Notes: a model not told the origin generated them from the sequence alone. Counted from the stretch's first letter, positions 1-9,131 are shown. The stretch: 39,940 nt of DNA from a bacterium (GCA_030647265.1 JAUSJM010000023.1:1-39940), one strand, 5' to 3'. A program made the numbers and translations.

Positions 1-36
1 TTTCTTACTGTCCAAAATTTTTCCTTAAGAAATACA

Positions 37-1191
37 CTATTTCTCCGAAGAACGCCTAAAACGATTCAGAAGTTGTTTTGTTTTATCCACTGGATGTCTG
101 ATAACTTGCCCAGTCTCACCTAAAAAATGTTGTATCCGAGCCTGATTCTCTGGTTTAACTAAGTCTCTGGCATAAATTGCCTGTAGTGTATTTAATCCAA
201 AACCTGCAAAATTTGCAGCTGTGATCATTGACATTCCCACTTCTGGTATAAAGACTGTACCAGCCCAACCCAATTCCTTTATTGGCTCCATAACTAGAGA
301 AGCCGCACGAGCACTCCAATCACGAATACTATTACGATTTCCCATTTTTTCTTGTTTTGGTAAGAGCCTGTCTAATAGATAATAAGCCGCTGTAGCAGTA
401 ATATTGGGACTTGTCCCTATCTCCTTATTTTTAAGTAATCTTAAATTAACCTCTGCATTAGCTAACATCGCCCCATAATATAAAGCATAAGAAGCAAGAA
501 CTACTCCTAAAGATTGATTAAAGCGCAAAGCCCCACCCAAAGCTGCTGAACCTATACCAATTACTTCATATGCCTGGCCTAAGGACAAAGATAACGCTGT
601 TGATAATCCCAAGCGAAGAGCAACCTTAGAAATCTCTTCTGGGGGATATCCAGCAAGTACCAATATTCGGAGACGTTGCTCCTCGGAAAGCGAAGGAAAC
701 AAAGAAGCTGCATCTAGAGCCACCTTAAAAGTTTTACGAGGACTCCATTTTTGTACTTCTGCTAAAACATCACCCTTACTTTGTTCTATAGATGGTAGGG
801 CCTCACTTAGAATATCTTGATAAACTCTACCTTCAGTCCCCCATCTTTTTTCTATTTCAGCAATGGAGAGACGACTACCGCTCTCTTGAGCCTGATACAT
901 TTCTTCCAGAACATCAAGACTTCTGATATTACATCCATCTTCGTAATAGTCCAAAACTCTTCCTTCATATCTTCCGTCTGGACAATAACGAGCCAAGGCT
1001 CTTCTCTCTTGAGATCTCCTCTGCTGATAACTTTTACAAGCCTCACTAAAAGTTCCTAGCAGTCTGGTATAAAAAGCCACGTTAGCTCTTGCTTGTTGAT
1101 CTGGAGTTAGATGGGAAGCTTCCCTAGCTAAAGGCAACCATGGTTGCAAAACACCTTTTTCTGTCAAACCAGTAATTATTTCTTCTGTCAT
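37..1191 (-). CDS. hypothetical protein with hydrophobic segments
   Basis: 384-aa ORF; central hydrophobic stretches (e.g. ALSLSLGQAYEVIGIGSAALGGAL); no family recognised. Confidence 0.7.
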   Translation of the reverse strand: MTEEIITGLTEKGVLQPWLPLAREASHLTPDQQARANVAFYTRLLGTFSEACKSYQQRRSQERRALARYCPDGRYEGRVLDYYEDGCNIRSLDVLEEMYQAQESGSRLSIAEIEKRWGTEGRVYQDILSEALPSIEQSKGDVLAEVQKWSPRKTFKVALDAASLFPSLSEEQRLRILVLAGYPPEEISKVALRLGLSTALSLSLGQAYEVIGIGSAALGGALRFNQSLGVVLASYALYYGAMLANAEVNLRLLKNKEIGTSPNITATAAYYLLDRLLPKQEKMGNRNSIRDWSARAASLVMEPIKELGWAGTVFIPEVGMSMITAANFAGFGLNTLQAIYARDLVKPENQARIQHFLGETGQVIRHPVDKTKQLLNRFRRSSEK

Positions 1192-1309
1192 ATCTTTATT
1201 GCCTGGGTTGTGTTTGAGTTAGAGACGGAACGAGTTCCTGCAGACAAATCAGGCATTACTCAAATTATACTATAAAAACTATAGGATTTCAAATAAAGGG
1301 GGGTTGATG

Positions 1310-1804
1310 TTACTCCCAACCTTGTGATTGATAGATAGATAGGGCTAAAACGCAAGTAGAAGTATTACCTACTGCAGTAACAGAAATAGCTGTATTTACC
1401 TTACTTTCATCAAAATCAAAGCCTCTGAACTGACAAAGATCTTTTAGGGAATCCTTAATTAGTTGTATAAGGGATTTTTCTACCTCATCTTTATCTTGGC
1501 CTGTGAAGTTGTGTTCTACAAACATACCTCTATTATCTTCCAGCTGGTACCACCCTATCCCAGCCCCAATAACTTCCCCTAAAGTTTCACTTCTATTTTC
1601 TGCTTTAATAATATAGAGCTTATAGCCATATTCCTCGGGAGGAGTTTGATATTGTTCCACTCTTTCTATTTGTGAGTGTGGAGGGATAATGGAAGATAGG
1701 ACAATAAGGTTGTAATTATAGACTCCACAATCTTTTAAAGCTGCATCAAAAGCAGAAAGAAGAGTTTTTCCTATCCCAACACCAGTAACAACTTTTATTT
1801 CCAC
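1310..1804 (-). CDS. pyruvoyl-dependent arginine decarboxylase-like protein (GTG start)
   Basis: 164 aa; LSSIIPP motif resembles the Ser-Ser self-cleavage site of PvlArgDC; GAGIGWYQ..GMFVE and SVTAVGNTSTCVLALSIY patterns typical of the family. Confidence 0.85.
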   Translation of the reverse strand: MEIKVVTGVGIGKTLLSAFDAALKDCGVYNYNLIVLSSIIPPHSQIERVEQYQTPPEEYGYKLYIIKAENRSETLGEVIGAGIGWYQLEDNRGMFVEHNFTGQDKDEVEKSLIQLIKDSLKDLCQFRGFDFDESKVNTAISVTAVGNTSTCVLALSIYQSQGWE

Positions 1805-1873
1805 CTGTATATTTTATTATTTAATTTTTCTGTAGGCAAGTGCTCACAAAATTTTTACAATACTTCAATTTTA

Positions 1874-2677
1874 TTACCTTATCTCCTGAAGAAGTTTGTA
1901 ACTACTTTCATCTGCAGGAGTAAAAATTTGAAGGTAAAACCTAAAATCAAAGGTAGGATGAATACAAAAGAGATGAAAATTTAAAGTCTGCTCTCCTTTG
2001 CCCCAATCACCTGTTAGAGAGTGGTATTCATATTCATAAAGTAAGTATTGATAAGCGCCTGGGTTCACCCTCGCCCAAAGTTGACGAAACTCCTCATTCT
2101 TACTCATCCTCTGTGCCAAATCCTTGAACCACCTCTCCTCTTCATTATTCCCCTGTTCATACTTGAAAAGTGAGATCTCGTGTTCTCCGGCAGAAAGCAG
2201 TCTATCCCGACTATAGCCTTCCAGAACCTTAACCCCCAAAACATTCCTCTTGGTAAGGTTGACTTCCATCCAACTAGGTTTTTCTTTCAACAGATACCTA
2301 TTTATCCCATCTACTGTTTTGTACACTTTTCTTGCTTTTTCGCTAAAGTAAAAAGTTCTCCATGCATAATCAATTAAAATAACAGGAAGGTTAAAAAGCT
2401 CCATCTCTTCCTTAAGTCTTTTTATTGTTTCCTGTATCTCCACATCTGAAGGTAAAATTCCTGATGCCAGGAGCATGAGATTTCTACCTTGATCATTAAC
2501 ATCCAAAGCTTTCATTATCTTATCCAGGGTTTCCCTGGTGGGTTTAACCCTACCTTGCTCTATTTTAGAAAGCCTGGTAGTATCCTTCCAACCAATTTCC
2601 AGGGCCAGCTTCAGCTGAGAAAGCCTCTTTTTAATTCTATAATCCTTAATAAGTCCACCTAAAGTTGCTGTTAGCAT
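1874..2677 (-). CDS. XRE-family HTH regulator with MmyB-like ligand-binding domain
   Basis: N-terminal HTH (IKDYRIKKRLSQLKLALEIGWKDTTRLSKIEQGRVKPTRETL) followed by MmyB-like region (ILIDYAWRTFYFSEKA...). Confidence 0.8.
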   Translation of the reverse strand: MLTATLGGLIKDYRIKKRLSQLKLALEIGWKDTTRLSKIEQGRVKPTRETLDKIMKALDVNDQGRNLMLLASGILPSDVEIQETIKRLKEEMELFNLPVILIDYAWRTFYFSEKARKVYKTVDGINRYLLKEKPSWMEVNLTKRNVLGVKVLEGYSRDRLLSAGEHEISLFKYEQGNNEEERWFKDLAQRMSKNEEFRQLWARVNPGAYQYLLYEYEYHSLTGDWGKGEQTLNFHLFCIHPTFDFRFYLQIFTPADESSYKLLQEIR

Positions 2678-2731
2678 ACCTAGAAAAAATCACTGCGCGA
2701 TCCTGAAACACCTACATAACTCGAAGATGCT

Positions 2732-3646
2732 TTAATCAAACCTTAATTTAATCTCTTGCCACTTTCCGTTGATAAATTTGTAACCCTTAATCCCGGGTGA
2801 GTTCAAGACTGCGCCATCTTTTCCATCACCCACCTTTACCCACTCCAAAACGAGGCGCACCATCTCTCCCCGAAAATTAAAAATAAGTGTTTCATTCGTA
2901 GCATAACCTCTTTCAGAAAAATGAACTCTTTTAGTAGTATGTGTCGAAATAGGCCATTTTTCTCTTTTAATAACCTCGACAATTTGTTGAAACCTTAGTT
3001 CTTGCTCCGTAGTAACAACTGATCTTTTATTCCCTTCAACCGATAAAGGAGACCTTAAATCATCCACTCCAGGAGCTAGATTTTCTTCTTTTTCAGTACT
3101 ACCCTGTACTCTACCTTCCAAAGGAGAGGGTATCTTGACTGATGGGCTCGCCGAGAAGGGTTCTATCTCCTTAATTGTCAAACTCACCTTCCCCTGCTCC
3201 TCAACCTCAACAACAACACTCTCTCCTATTTTCTTTCCAATAATAGCTCTGCCAACGGGGGAGTTAATAGAAAGGTATCCTCTTGCTGTATCCGTTATAC
3301 TTAACATAACGTATTGATGGCAGGCACCACCATGATCTTCAACAGTAACCTTCACACCAGGTCCAGCGGTCCCAGTCAATACTTCTAAATCGTCAACAAC
3401 CACCGCTCTTCTTAATCTATCCTGTAACTTAAATAGCTCTCCTCTGTCCAACCCCCATTCGTGATCCAAAACATCCTTTGGACTATTTTCCCGCCAATCA
3501 GGATGGGCAGCATTTTCATATTCTCTTGGATAATGTACAAATATCTTCTCTTCGAATTGTTTTAGTTTTACGCTTAACTGATCAAAAATCTCTCTTGTTA
3601 TATAATAAGCATCAGGTCTAAATTCTTGCTCTTTTCTTCCAGCCAT
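2732..3646 (-). CDS. GreA/GreB-like transcription factor with ~130-aa C-terminal extension
   Basis: GreA-type C-domain signature (GPGVKVTVED...YLSINSPVGRAIIGKKIGESVVVEV) preceded by a GreA-like coiled coil (DWRENSPKDVLDHEWGLDRGELFKLQDRLRRAVVVD); C-terminal region not recognised. Confidence 0.7.
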   Translation of the reverse strand: MAGRKEQEFRPDAYYITREIFDQLSVKLKQFEEKIFVHYPREYENAAHPDWRENSPKDVLDHEWGLDRGELFKLQDRLRRAVVVDDLEVLTGTAGPGVKVTVEDHGGACHQYVMLSITDTARGYLSINSPVGRAIIGKKIGESVVVEVEEQGKVSLTIKEIEPFSASPSVKIPSPLEGRVQGSTEKEENLAPGVDDLRSPLSVEGNKRSVVTTEQELRFQQIVEVIKREKWPISTHTTKRVHFSERGYATNETLIFNFRGEMVRLVLEWVKVGDGKDGAVLNSPGIKGYKFINGKWQEIKLRFD

Positions 3647-3701
3647 ATATTTTTTCCCCTCAACTAAACTTTATAAATCCACATTCTAGTCGTTAATTTT
3701 T

Positions 3702-4232
3702 TTATCTTTTTGAATCTAGAGGGCAATAATTAAAGCGCTTTAAACTTTCCTTAATATCCTTATAAGTTTTACCTGCTAAACAGCCTCCCGCAATAAAAAC
3801 TTCTTGTGTTACATCAACCAAACAAAATTTAGGCATTTTGAATTTATTTTTCTCTTCTTCTGAGTTAAACTCAAAATCAACCAAAGCTAATCCTGTCAGA
3901 TCATCAAGAAATATGTCAATCTCAGCTATAAAATTACCATAAGGATAATAGTACCTGTACTTATGAATTATCTTTCCTTCCAACCGCCGCAATATTTCAA
4001 ATTCCTCTTCGTCCAGTATAATCGTCTGCTCAATTTGCGAGGAAGCATCGCCCTCATTTAGTGGTTCCTTTTTCACTAAGGTTAGCTTGTCACCTTTTTT
4101 ACGTAGGCGAAGTTTAGGATGAACACTATTCTTTGGTAAATAGATATCCAATACTTCAACCTTTTTATATCTATTCAAATCTATAGGTATCGCCTTTAGG
4201 AGATATGTAAGCTCTAGTTCTAAGGTGTCCAT
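3702..4232 (-). CDS. CYTH-domain (class IV adenylate cyclase / triphosphatase-like) protein
   Basis: MDTLELELTYLL start (CYTH ExExK-like), PKLRLRKKGDKLTLVKK, VDFEFNSEEE. Confidence 0.65.
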   Translation of the reverse strand: MDTLELELTYLLKAIPIDLNRYKKVEVLDIYLPKNSVHPKLRLRKKGDKLTLVKKEPLNEGDASSQIEQTIILDEEEFEILRRLEGKIIHKYRYYYPYGNFIAEIDIFLDDLTGLALVDFEFNSEEEKNKFKMPKFCLVDVTQEVFIAGGCLAGKTYKDIKESLKRFNYCPLDSKR

Positions 4233-4246
4233 AATTTACTAATCCT

Positions 4247-5032
4247 TTAGTTTGTCCCTTCTTGTACTGATACAAAAGCGGACTCCTCCATACGAAGTTT
4301 ACCCTTCGCGGTAAGATCTTGGGTATCACGTAAGATACGGTCTACAACCAAATCTGCGGAGGTTGAAACTGACTGAGTATTTCTTATTGTTGTGTACAAT
4401 GCTTTATTATCTCTCATCCGTACGCCGTATAAGAAATCTCGCTCCCTAAATATTCTCAAATCACTTCCACTTACAGTATCGGCCAAAGCTTCGCTGAACT
4501 CACGATTTCGATTCTTAATTCTAGTTATCCTAACCTCCTCTGGAACGTCTATATAGAACACCCTATTAGGTATCACGGGATTAATTCCAGTAACTTCCTC
4601 AAACCATTGTTTTAACCGACCAATTTCCCCATTATACTCATCTAAAAGCGTCGGTATCTGACAAACAACCTGACTATCAGTATACCTATCTTTCAAAACG
4701 ATCATTCCTGCTTCTAGTGCAGGAATGATTTCGTATTCAGTTAAAAACATCCAATCAGAGAAGAAAGCAAACACCTGCGTTAAAAAAGTTGGGTGCTGTG
4801 TTTGAGCGCGAAGAAATTTGTCTTTTGAAACAGAATCAAGGAGATATCGACCGAATAAACTACTGGAAAATTCAGGAACAATTTTCACCTTATATCCCTT
4901 GCTTTGTAATATCTCACCCACACTAGCAATAATTGTTGATTTACCGCTACCATCCTGACCCTCAAAGACAGCAAAATAACCCTTATAATAGTCAGCTCCT
5001 GGTAATTTTTGACTGAATAATTCTAATTTCAT
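4247..5032 (-). CDS. thymidylate kinase-like P-loop kinase
   Basis: Walker A GQDGSGKST; PALEAGMIVLKDRYTDS corresponds to the TMPK DRY motif. Confidence 0.8.
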   Translation of the reverse strand: MKLELFSQKLPGADYYKGYFAVFEGQDGSGKSTIIASVGEILQSKGYKVKIVPEFSSSLFGRYLLDSVSKDKFLRAQTQHPTFLTQVFAFFSDWMFLTEYEIIPALEAGMIVLKDRYTDSQVVCQIPTLLDEYNGEIGRLKQWFEEVTGINPVIPNRVFYIDVPEEVRITRIKNRNREFSEALADTVSGSDLRIFRERDFLYGVRMRDNKALYTTIRNTQSVSTSADLVVDRILRDTQDLTAKGKLRMEESAFVSVQEGTN

Positions 5033-6288
5033 AGTCGTTTACTAGTGCTTACATAGTAAGAGGTGACCTTCCTAAAAGCCTCTATATATTGTTCAGCCAA
5101 TTCAGTGTATCGCTCATCGTGCCAGACAGGCAGTTTTAGCGAGTGTTTGTGAAACTTCTCGGCAACTGGAAAATCTCCTACTTTGTACTTAATTTTACCT
5201 TTATAACTTGGAAATAATTTCTCTGGGCACTTAAACAAGTAGTGATGGTTTAATGGACAAGTGGAATTTGGACGATCGAGCATTATACATCCCTCTACTT
5301 GAAGAGCGCTAAAAAAACCCTCAATTGATAACCCACCTAATTCCTCAGGTATATATCTTAAAACATAAGCATACCACGCCGGGTTTGACTTCGCAGGTTT
5401 AATAGCTGGCCTTACTCCAGGCATAGTGGAAAAAGCCTTGTCAAATCTTTGTGCAATTTTTCTTTTTGTTTTCAGCCATTCATCAAGGTAATCAAACTGT
5501 TCATTAGCAATTGCAGCACCTAGAGGATGCATCCTTAATTTCAAACCCATTCCTGTAACAGCAAACTTATAAAGTTTATTATTTTTATTTATCTCCTTCA
5601 TACATCGTTTATTAAAGTGACCTAACAACATTGCTCTATAATAGATATCTTTGTTTCTTGTGAGCATAATCCCCCCCTCACCAGCAGTTACGTTCTTTTG
5701 ACCTTGCAAGCTCCAGGCAGCAGCATCTCCAAAGGTACCTACTAATTTGCCCTTATAAGTTGCACCATGAGCATGAGAACAATCCTCAAACAAAAAGAGG
5801 TGGTGTTTTTTGGCAATTTTTGTTATCCTGTCCATTTCACAAGGTATACCCCACATATGTGTCACAATAATTGCCTTGGTTTTTGGAGTAAGAAGCTTCT
5901 CTATAGAGTTCGGATCTATGTTCCCATCTTCTTGTACCTCACATAATACAGGAACTGCTCCAGTAAAAAAGATTGGGCTGATAGTTGCAAAAAAGGTATA
6001 CGAGGGACAGATAATCTCATCTCCCTCCTTTAATCCAGCTCCAACAAAAATCGAGTACAGGGCTGCAGTACCAGAACTAGTCCCTAAGGCATATCTCACA
6101 TGGTGATAATGGGAAAATTTTTCTTCAAATTCCTCATATATGCCTGACCTGTCGTAGATTGATATAGCCTTATGCAATTGGCCAATTACAGCCTGCTCTA
6201 GCTTGGGGGTTATTTCGGGCCAGATTAAGTGAGGCCCATTGTAAACGACAGTTGGTTTTCCACCATGAATAGCTAATCTAATACTCAT
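5029..6288 (-). CDS. DegT/DnrJ/EryC1/StrS-family PLP aminotransferase
   Basis: GTSSGTAAL, FEDCSHAHGATYKGK, SLQGQKNVTAGEGG (PLP-Lys motif); overlaps the kinase start by 4 bp. Confidence 0.92.
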   Translation of the reverse strand: MSIRLAIHGGKPTVVYNGPHLIWPEITPKLEQAVIGQLHKAISIYDRSGIYEEFEEKFSHYHHVRYALGTSSGTAALYSIFVGAGLKEGDEIICPSYTFFATISPIFFTGAVPVLCEVQEDGNIDPNSIEKLLTPKTKAIIVTHMWGIPCEMDRITKIAKKHHLFLFEDCSHAHGATYKGKLVGTFGDAAAWSLQGQKNVTAGEGGIMLTRNKDIYYRAMLLGHFNKRCMKEINKNNKLYKFAVTGMGLKLRMHPLGAAIANEQFDYLDEWLKTKRKIAQRFDKAFSTMPGVRPAIKPAKSNPAWYAYVLRYIPEELGGLSIEGFFSALQVEGCIMLDRPNSTCPLNHHYLFKCPEKLFPSYKGKIKYKVGDFPVAEKFHKHSLKLPVWHDERYTELAEQYIEAFRKVTSYYVSTSKRL

Positions 6289-7291
6289 AACGATTTAATA
6301 AATCTTTTGGGGAGATATAACTTCCTTGTTTTTGAGAACGATAGGCAGCTTCAATAAATGCCATGTGCTTCATATGGTATTCTGGTCCTCCATAATTCTC
6401 TCTTTCCCTATTTAAAATCCGGCAAAAATAATCAATTTGTTCAGTCGAGGCTGCTGGCCAAGCATTTTCGCGAGTTAATTTCTCCATCACCTCTCCACAA
6501 CAACTCATCCTTGAGATAGAACCTCTCTCGAGCTGGATTAAACCTCTCGATCCTAATAGTTTGATATTTTGCTCCTTCGGTGGACAGTGGCTGGAGATAA
6601 ATAGCGAGCCATGGAAACCACTCTTATAACAAAACAACAAAGCTGCCATATCCTCTACATTATGGCATTTCTTGTTTTTATTATTAACATTAAATTGGGC
6701 ATGTATGTAATCAGGTAAGCCAAAGTACCAAATAATTAGATCAATCATATGATAACCTAAATCAAGTATAACACCACCGCCAGCAGTTTTACTTAAACCT
6801 CTCCACCCTGATTGTGGTTCTTCTAGAAACATGGTTACCCTACAATCTACAAAATACAGGTCTCCAATCTGGTCCTTTAGTTGCAAAAAAGAATTGAAGA
6901 TAGGGTTAAACCTTCTTTGTAGAGTGACCATACACTCTAGATCAGCATTTTTAATTAATTTGGCAAACTTAATCGCTTCTCTTAAATTCCGAGCAAATGG
7001 TTTTTCCTTAAGTATATGGACTTTATGTTTCACAAGTGTAGGAATAATATCTGCATAGGCATCATGAGGCACTGCTACTATAGCAAAATCTATTCGTTCT
7101 TTTTTTAGTAATTCTTGACAGGAATCATATCCTTTTACCTTATACTGGGAAGCTACTCTCGATACCAGATTGGTATTAATGTCACAAACGGCTACTAGTT
7201 CAGCGAACTGAGAATTTATAATTCCCGGCAAATGATCCTCAGTCGATTGCTTACCAAGACCGATAATTGCTGCACGATATTTTCTCATCAC
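6278..7291 (-). CDS. Gfo/Idh/MocA-family oxidoreductase
   Basis: N-terminal Rossmann (RAAIIGLGKQSTEDHLPGI), LKEKPFARNLREA (EKP motif), GGGVILDLGYHMIDL. Confidence 0.92.
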   Translation of the reverse strand: MMRKYRAAIIGLGKQSTEDHLPGIINSQFAELVAVCDINTNLVSRVASQYKVKGYDSCQELLKKERIDFAIVAVPHDAYADIIPTLVKHKVHILKEKPFARNLREAIKFAKLIKNADLECMVTLQRRFNPIFNSFLQLKDQIGDLYFVDCRVTMFLEEPQSGWRGLSKTAGGGVILDLGYHMIDLIIWYFGLPDYIHAQFNVNNKNKKCHNVEDMAALLFCYKSGFHGSLFISSHCPPKEQNIKLLGSRGLIQLERGSISRMSCCGEVMEKLTRENAWPAASTEQIDYFCRILNRERENYGGPEYHMKHMAFIEAAYRSQKQGSYISPKDLLNRYEY

Positions 7292-7387
7292 ATCCTGGAT
7301 AATACAACCGTTTTTTACTATTTGTCAATATCCATTATCAAATATTTGACATATATTTTAAGAAGTGATATCAATTAATCAAGTAAA
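7292..7387. promoter_or_regulatory. divergent sigma70-type promoters
   Basis: Plus strand: TTGACA (7346-7351)-17 nt-TATCAA (7369-7374) before the ORF at 7388. Minus strand: TTGACA (7323-7328)-18 nt-TATTAT (7299-7304) before the ORF starting at 7291. Confidence 0.65.
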
Positions 7388-7654
7388 ATGGTTAAGAAAA
7401 TCCTGAAAGTTGATTTGGGGAAAATTGTTTTAGTCAAACTTACCCAGGAAAGTGAAGTTAAAATATATAAAATCTACTTAGGTTTTCCGGATCTTTTAAG
7501 TGGTAAAAGTCAAAATAAATTAGCTTTAGATGCCTTTTATGTTTCCCCAGCAGCACCTCTGGCCCAAGCCATCCTAAACCATACCCAAGGAGAAAAAATA
7601 GAATATCCCTCCCCCAGCGGTAAAATCTCAGTAGAAATCCTGAAGATTTTTTAA
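7388..7654 (+). CDS. standalone GreA C-terminal (FKBP-like)-domain protein
   Basis: 88 aa; VSPAAPLAQAILNHTQGEKIEYPSPSGKISVEIL resembles the GreA C-terminal SP..PLG.ALLG...GD...V..P.G. Confidence 0.55.
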   Translation: MVKKILKVDLGKIVLVKLTQESEVKIYKIYLGFPDLLSGKSQNKLALDAFYVSPAAPLAQAILNHTQGEKIEYPSPSGKISVEILKIF

Positions 7655-8082
7655 AGGGTATTTTTATACTCTTTAAAAATTTGGAGGAATTCCTCTGCAG
7701 TAACAACCTTTACTCCCTCATATTCTTTCAGATCTAGTAAGTCCCTATCGGCACTTACCAGATAATGAGCACCAGCAGTTTTGGCAGTTGCCAAGAATTT
7801 ATCATCTTTTATGTCCCTTGATACTGCCGGAACATCAGAAATCTCCACTGTTTCCGCTTCAGTTATAATCTCAATCATTCTTCTTTTATCTAATCCTTCC
7901 AGACTATGAAAAAGAGAGGTAATTTCAGGACGTTGTAAGACCTCAAAAACTTCCTGTAGGGTTAACTGAGAAACAAAGAGTCGATAATGATCAGAATGTT
8001 GAAAAATAATTTTTCCCCACCAGCTGTAGGGATTAATAAGGCTTCTGACAAACACAACAGTATCAAAGACGACTTTTAGCAT
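7651..8082 (-). CDS. PIN-domain protein (COG1569-like putative toxin)
   Basis: KVVFDTVVFVRSLINP start, late DDKFLATAKTAGAHYLVSADRDLLDL acidic motifs. Confidence 0.85.
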   Translation of the reverse strand: MLKVVFDTVVFVRSLINPYSWWGKIIFQHSDHYRLFVSQLTLQEVFEVLQRPEITSLFHSLEGLDKRRMIEIITEAETVEISDVPAVSRDIKDDKFLATAKTAGAHYLVSADRDLLDLKEYEGVKVVTAEEFLQIFKEYKNTL

Positions 8083-8998
8083 GTTGTGCGCGGACAGCTT
8101 TTACTGCCTTTTTAATGGCAGTGTTTATCTTTTTCTCGTCATAACCTGCATTCTTAACCTCTTTCCTTACTGGCGCAAAGACATCATAAAATTCTTTCAC
8201 CCAAGAAGATCCTCCCACTACATTCATCCCATCGGCCGGTAAATACAAAACTACTTGAAATCTGGGATCAGAGATATGCCTGGAGGTAAAGATGTGATAA
8301 TGGAACTCCTTTTTCTCTTTTCCTAACCATTTAACTACCTTGTATTCATAATCCAGCAGTTTTTTATGGTAATCCTCAACCTTCACTTCCTTCCACAACC
8401 TTAAAAATTCCGGGTTTTGCATCAGCCCTCTAATTAGTCTGTCATACCATGACTCATTTTCCCTCCCTTTTTGTTCTACCTTAAATTGAGCAGTCTGGGC
8501 AAAGGAGAAAGGCTTTAAGTGATTCTTATCATCACCTTTAAAGATATCCACCGGAACCATTTCTTTAGGAGCAAAGGCAAATTCTAAAAGATTTGGCTTT
8601 TGATCTAGCAAGCTCTTTTTTAATTGGGGAGGGAGTTTAAATATCTCTATAGTTTTATCATTTGAGTACAACAATCTCCAGGAAAAGTCTATCAGGTAAG
8701 CTGGGTGAGGCCAGTTCTCTATTCTAAGCTTATTTTCCTGGATGGCTTTTTTAACCTCCTCCTCGGTAGGTAAATAATTTCCTACATCCAAAAACTCTGC
8801 TTTTTCCTCTCCATTTAAGCCCAAAGCAGCAAAGAGCCTCTCAACAGTTTTTCTGGTAGGCTTTCCTACTCTTCCCTGTTCAATCCTCGATAACCGGCTG
8901 GTTTCCTTCCACCCCATCTTTAAAGAGACTTCCAGTTGTGAAAGCCTTTTTTTGATTCTATAATCTTTAATTAAACCTCCAATGGTAGCACTCGGCAT
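8063..8998 (-). CDS. XRE-family HTH regulator with MmyB-like ligand-binding domain (paralogue of 1874-2677)
   Basis: GLIKDYRIKKRLSQLEVSLKMGWKETSRLSRIEQGRV nearly matches the other XRE protein; end overlaps the PIN start by 20 bp. Confidence 0.82.
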   Translation of the reverse strand: MPSATIGGLIKDYRIKKRLSQLEVSLKMGWKETSRLSRIEQGRVGKPTRKTVERLFAALGLNGEEKAEFLDVGNYLPTEEEVKKAIQENKLRIENWPHPAYLIDFSWRLLYSNDKTIEIFKLPPQLKKSLLDQKPNLLEFAFAPKEMVPVDIFKGDDKNHLKPFSFAQTAQFKVEQKGRENESWYDRLIRGLMQNPEFLRLWKEVKVEDYHKKLLDYEYKVVKWLGKEKKEFHYHIFTSRHISDPRFQVVLYLPADGMNVVGGSSWVKEFYDVFAPVRKEVKNAGYDEKKINTAIKKAVKAVRAQHAKSRL

Positions 8999-9049
8999 CT
9001 TTTACCTCTACTTTAACATACAGTAAAACTTGGGAATTATACTACCCTT

Positions 9050-9131
9050 GAAGATTTATCTCCAGCCTTCTGATTGATAAATACAATATCACCTGGAATC
9101 TTTGGTCAGAGATTAGTCTGGAGGTAAAAAT
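9050..9131 (-). pseudogene. remnant of a third XRE/MmyB-like gene (C-terminal fragment)
   Basis: Minus-strand translation LFIFTSRLISDQRFQVILYL matches YHIFTSRHISDPRFQVVLYL of the XRE protein at 8063-8998. Confidence 0.7.
9094..9119. repeat. 26-bp perfect direct repeat, copy 1
   Basis: tggaatctttggtcagagattagtct, identical to 10038-10063. Confidence 0.95.

Noticed and set aside
817-1059. Plus-strand 80-aa ORF antisense to the 384-aa hypothetical
   Set aside because: Fully contained opposite a longer ORF, low-complexity Ser/Phe composition; treated as a shadow ORF, like the other antisense ORFs in the track (e.g. 26741-27022, 29171-29425, 23764-24012).
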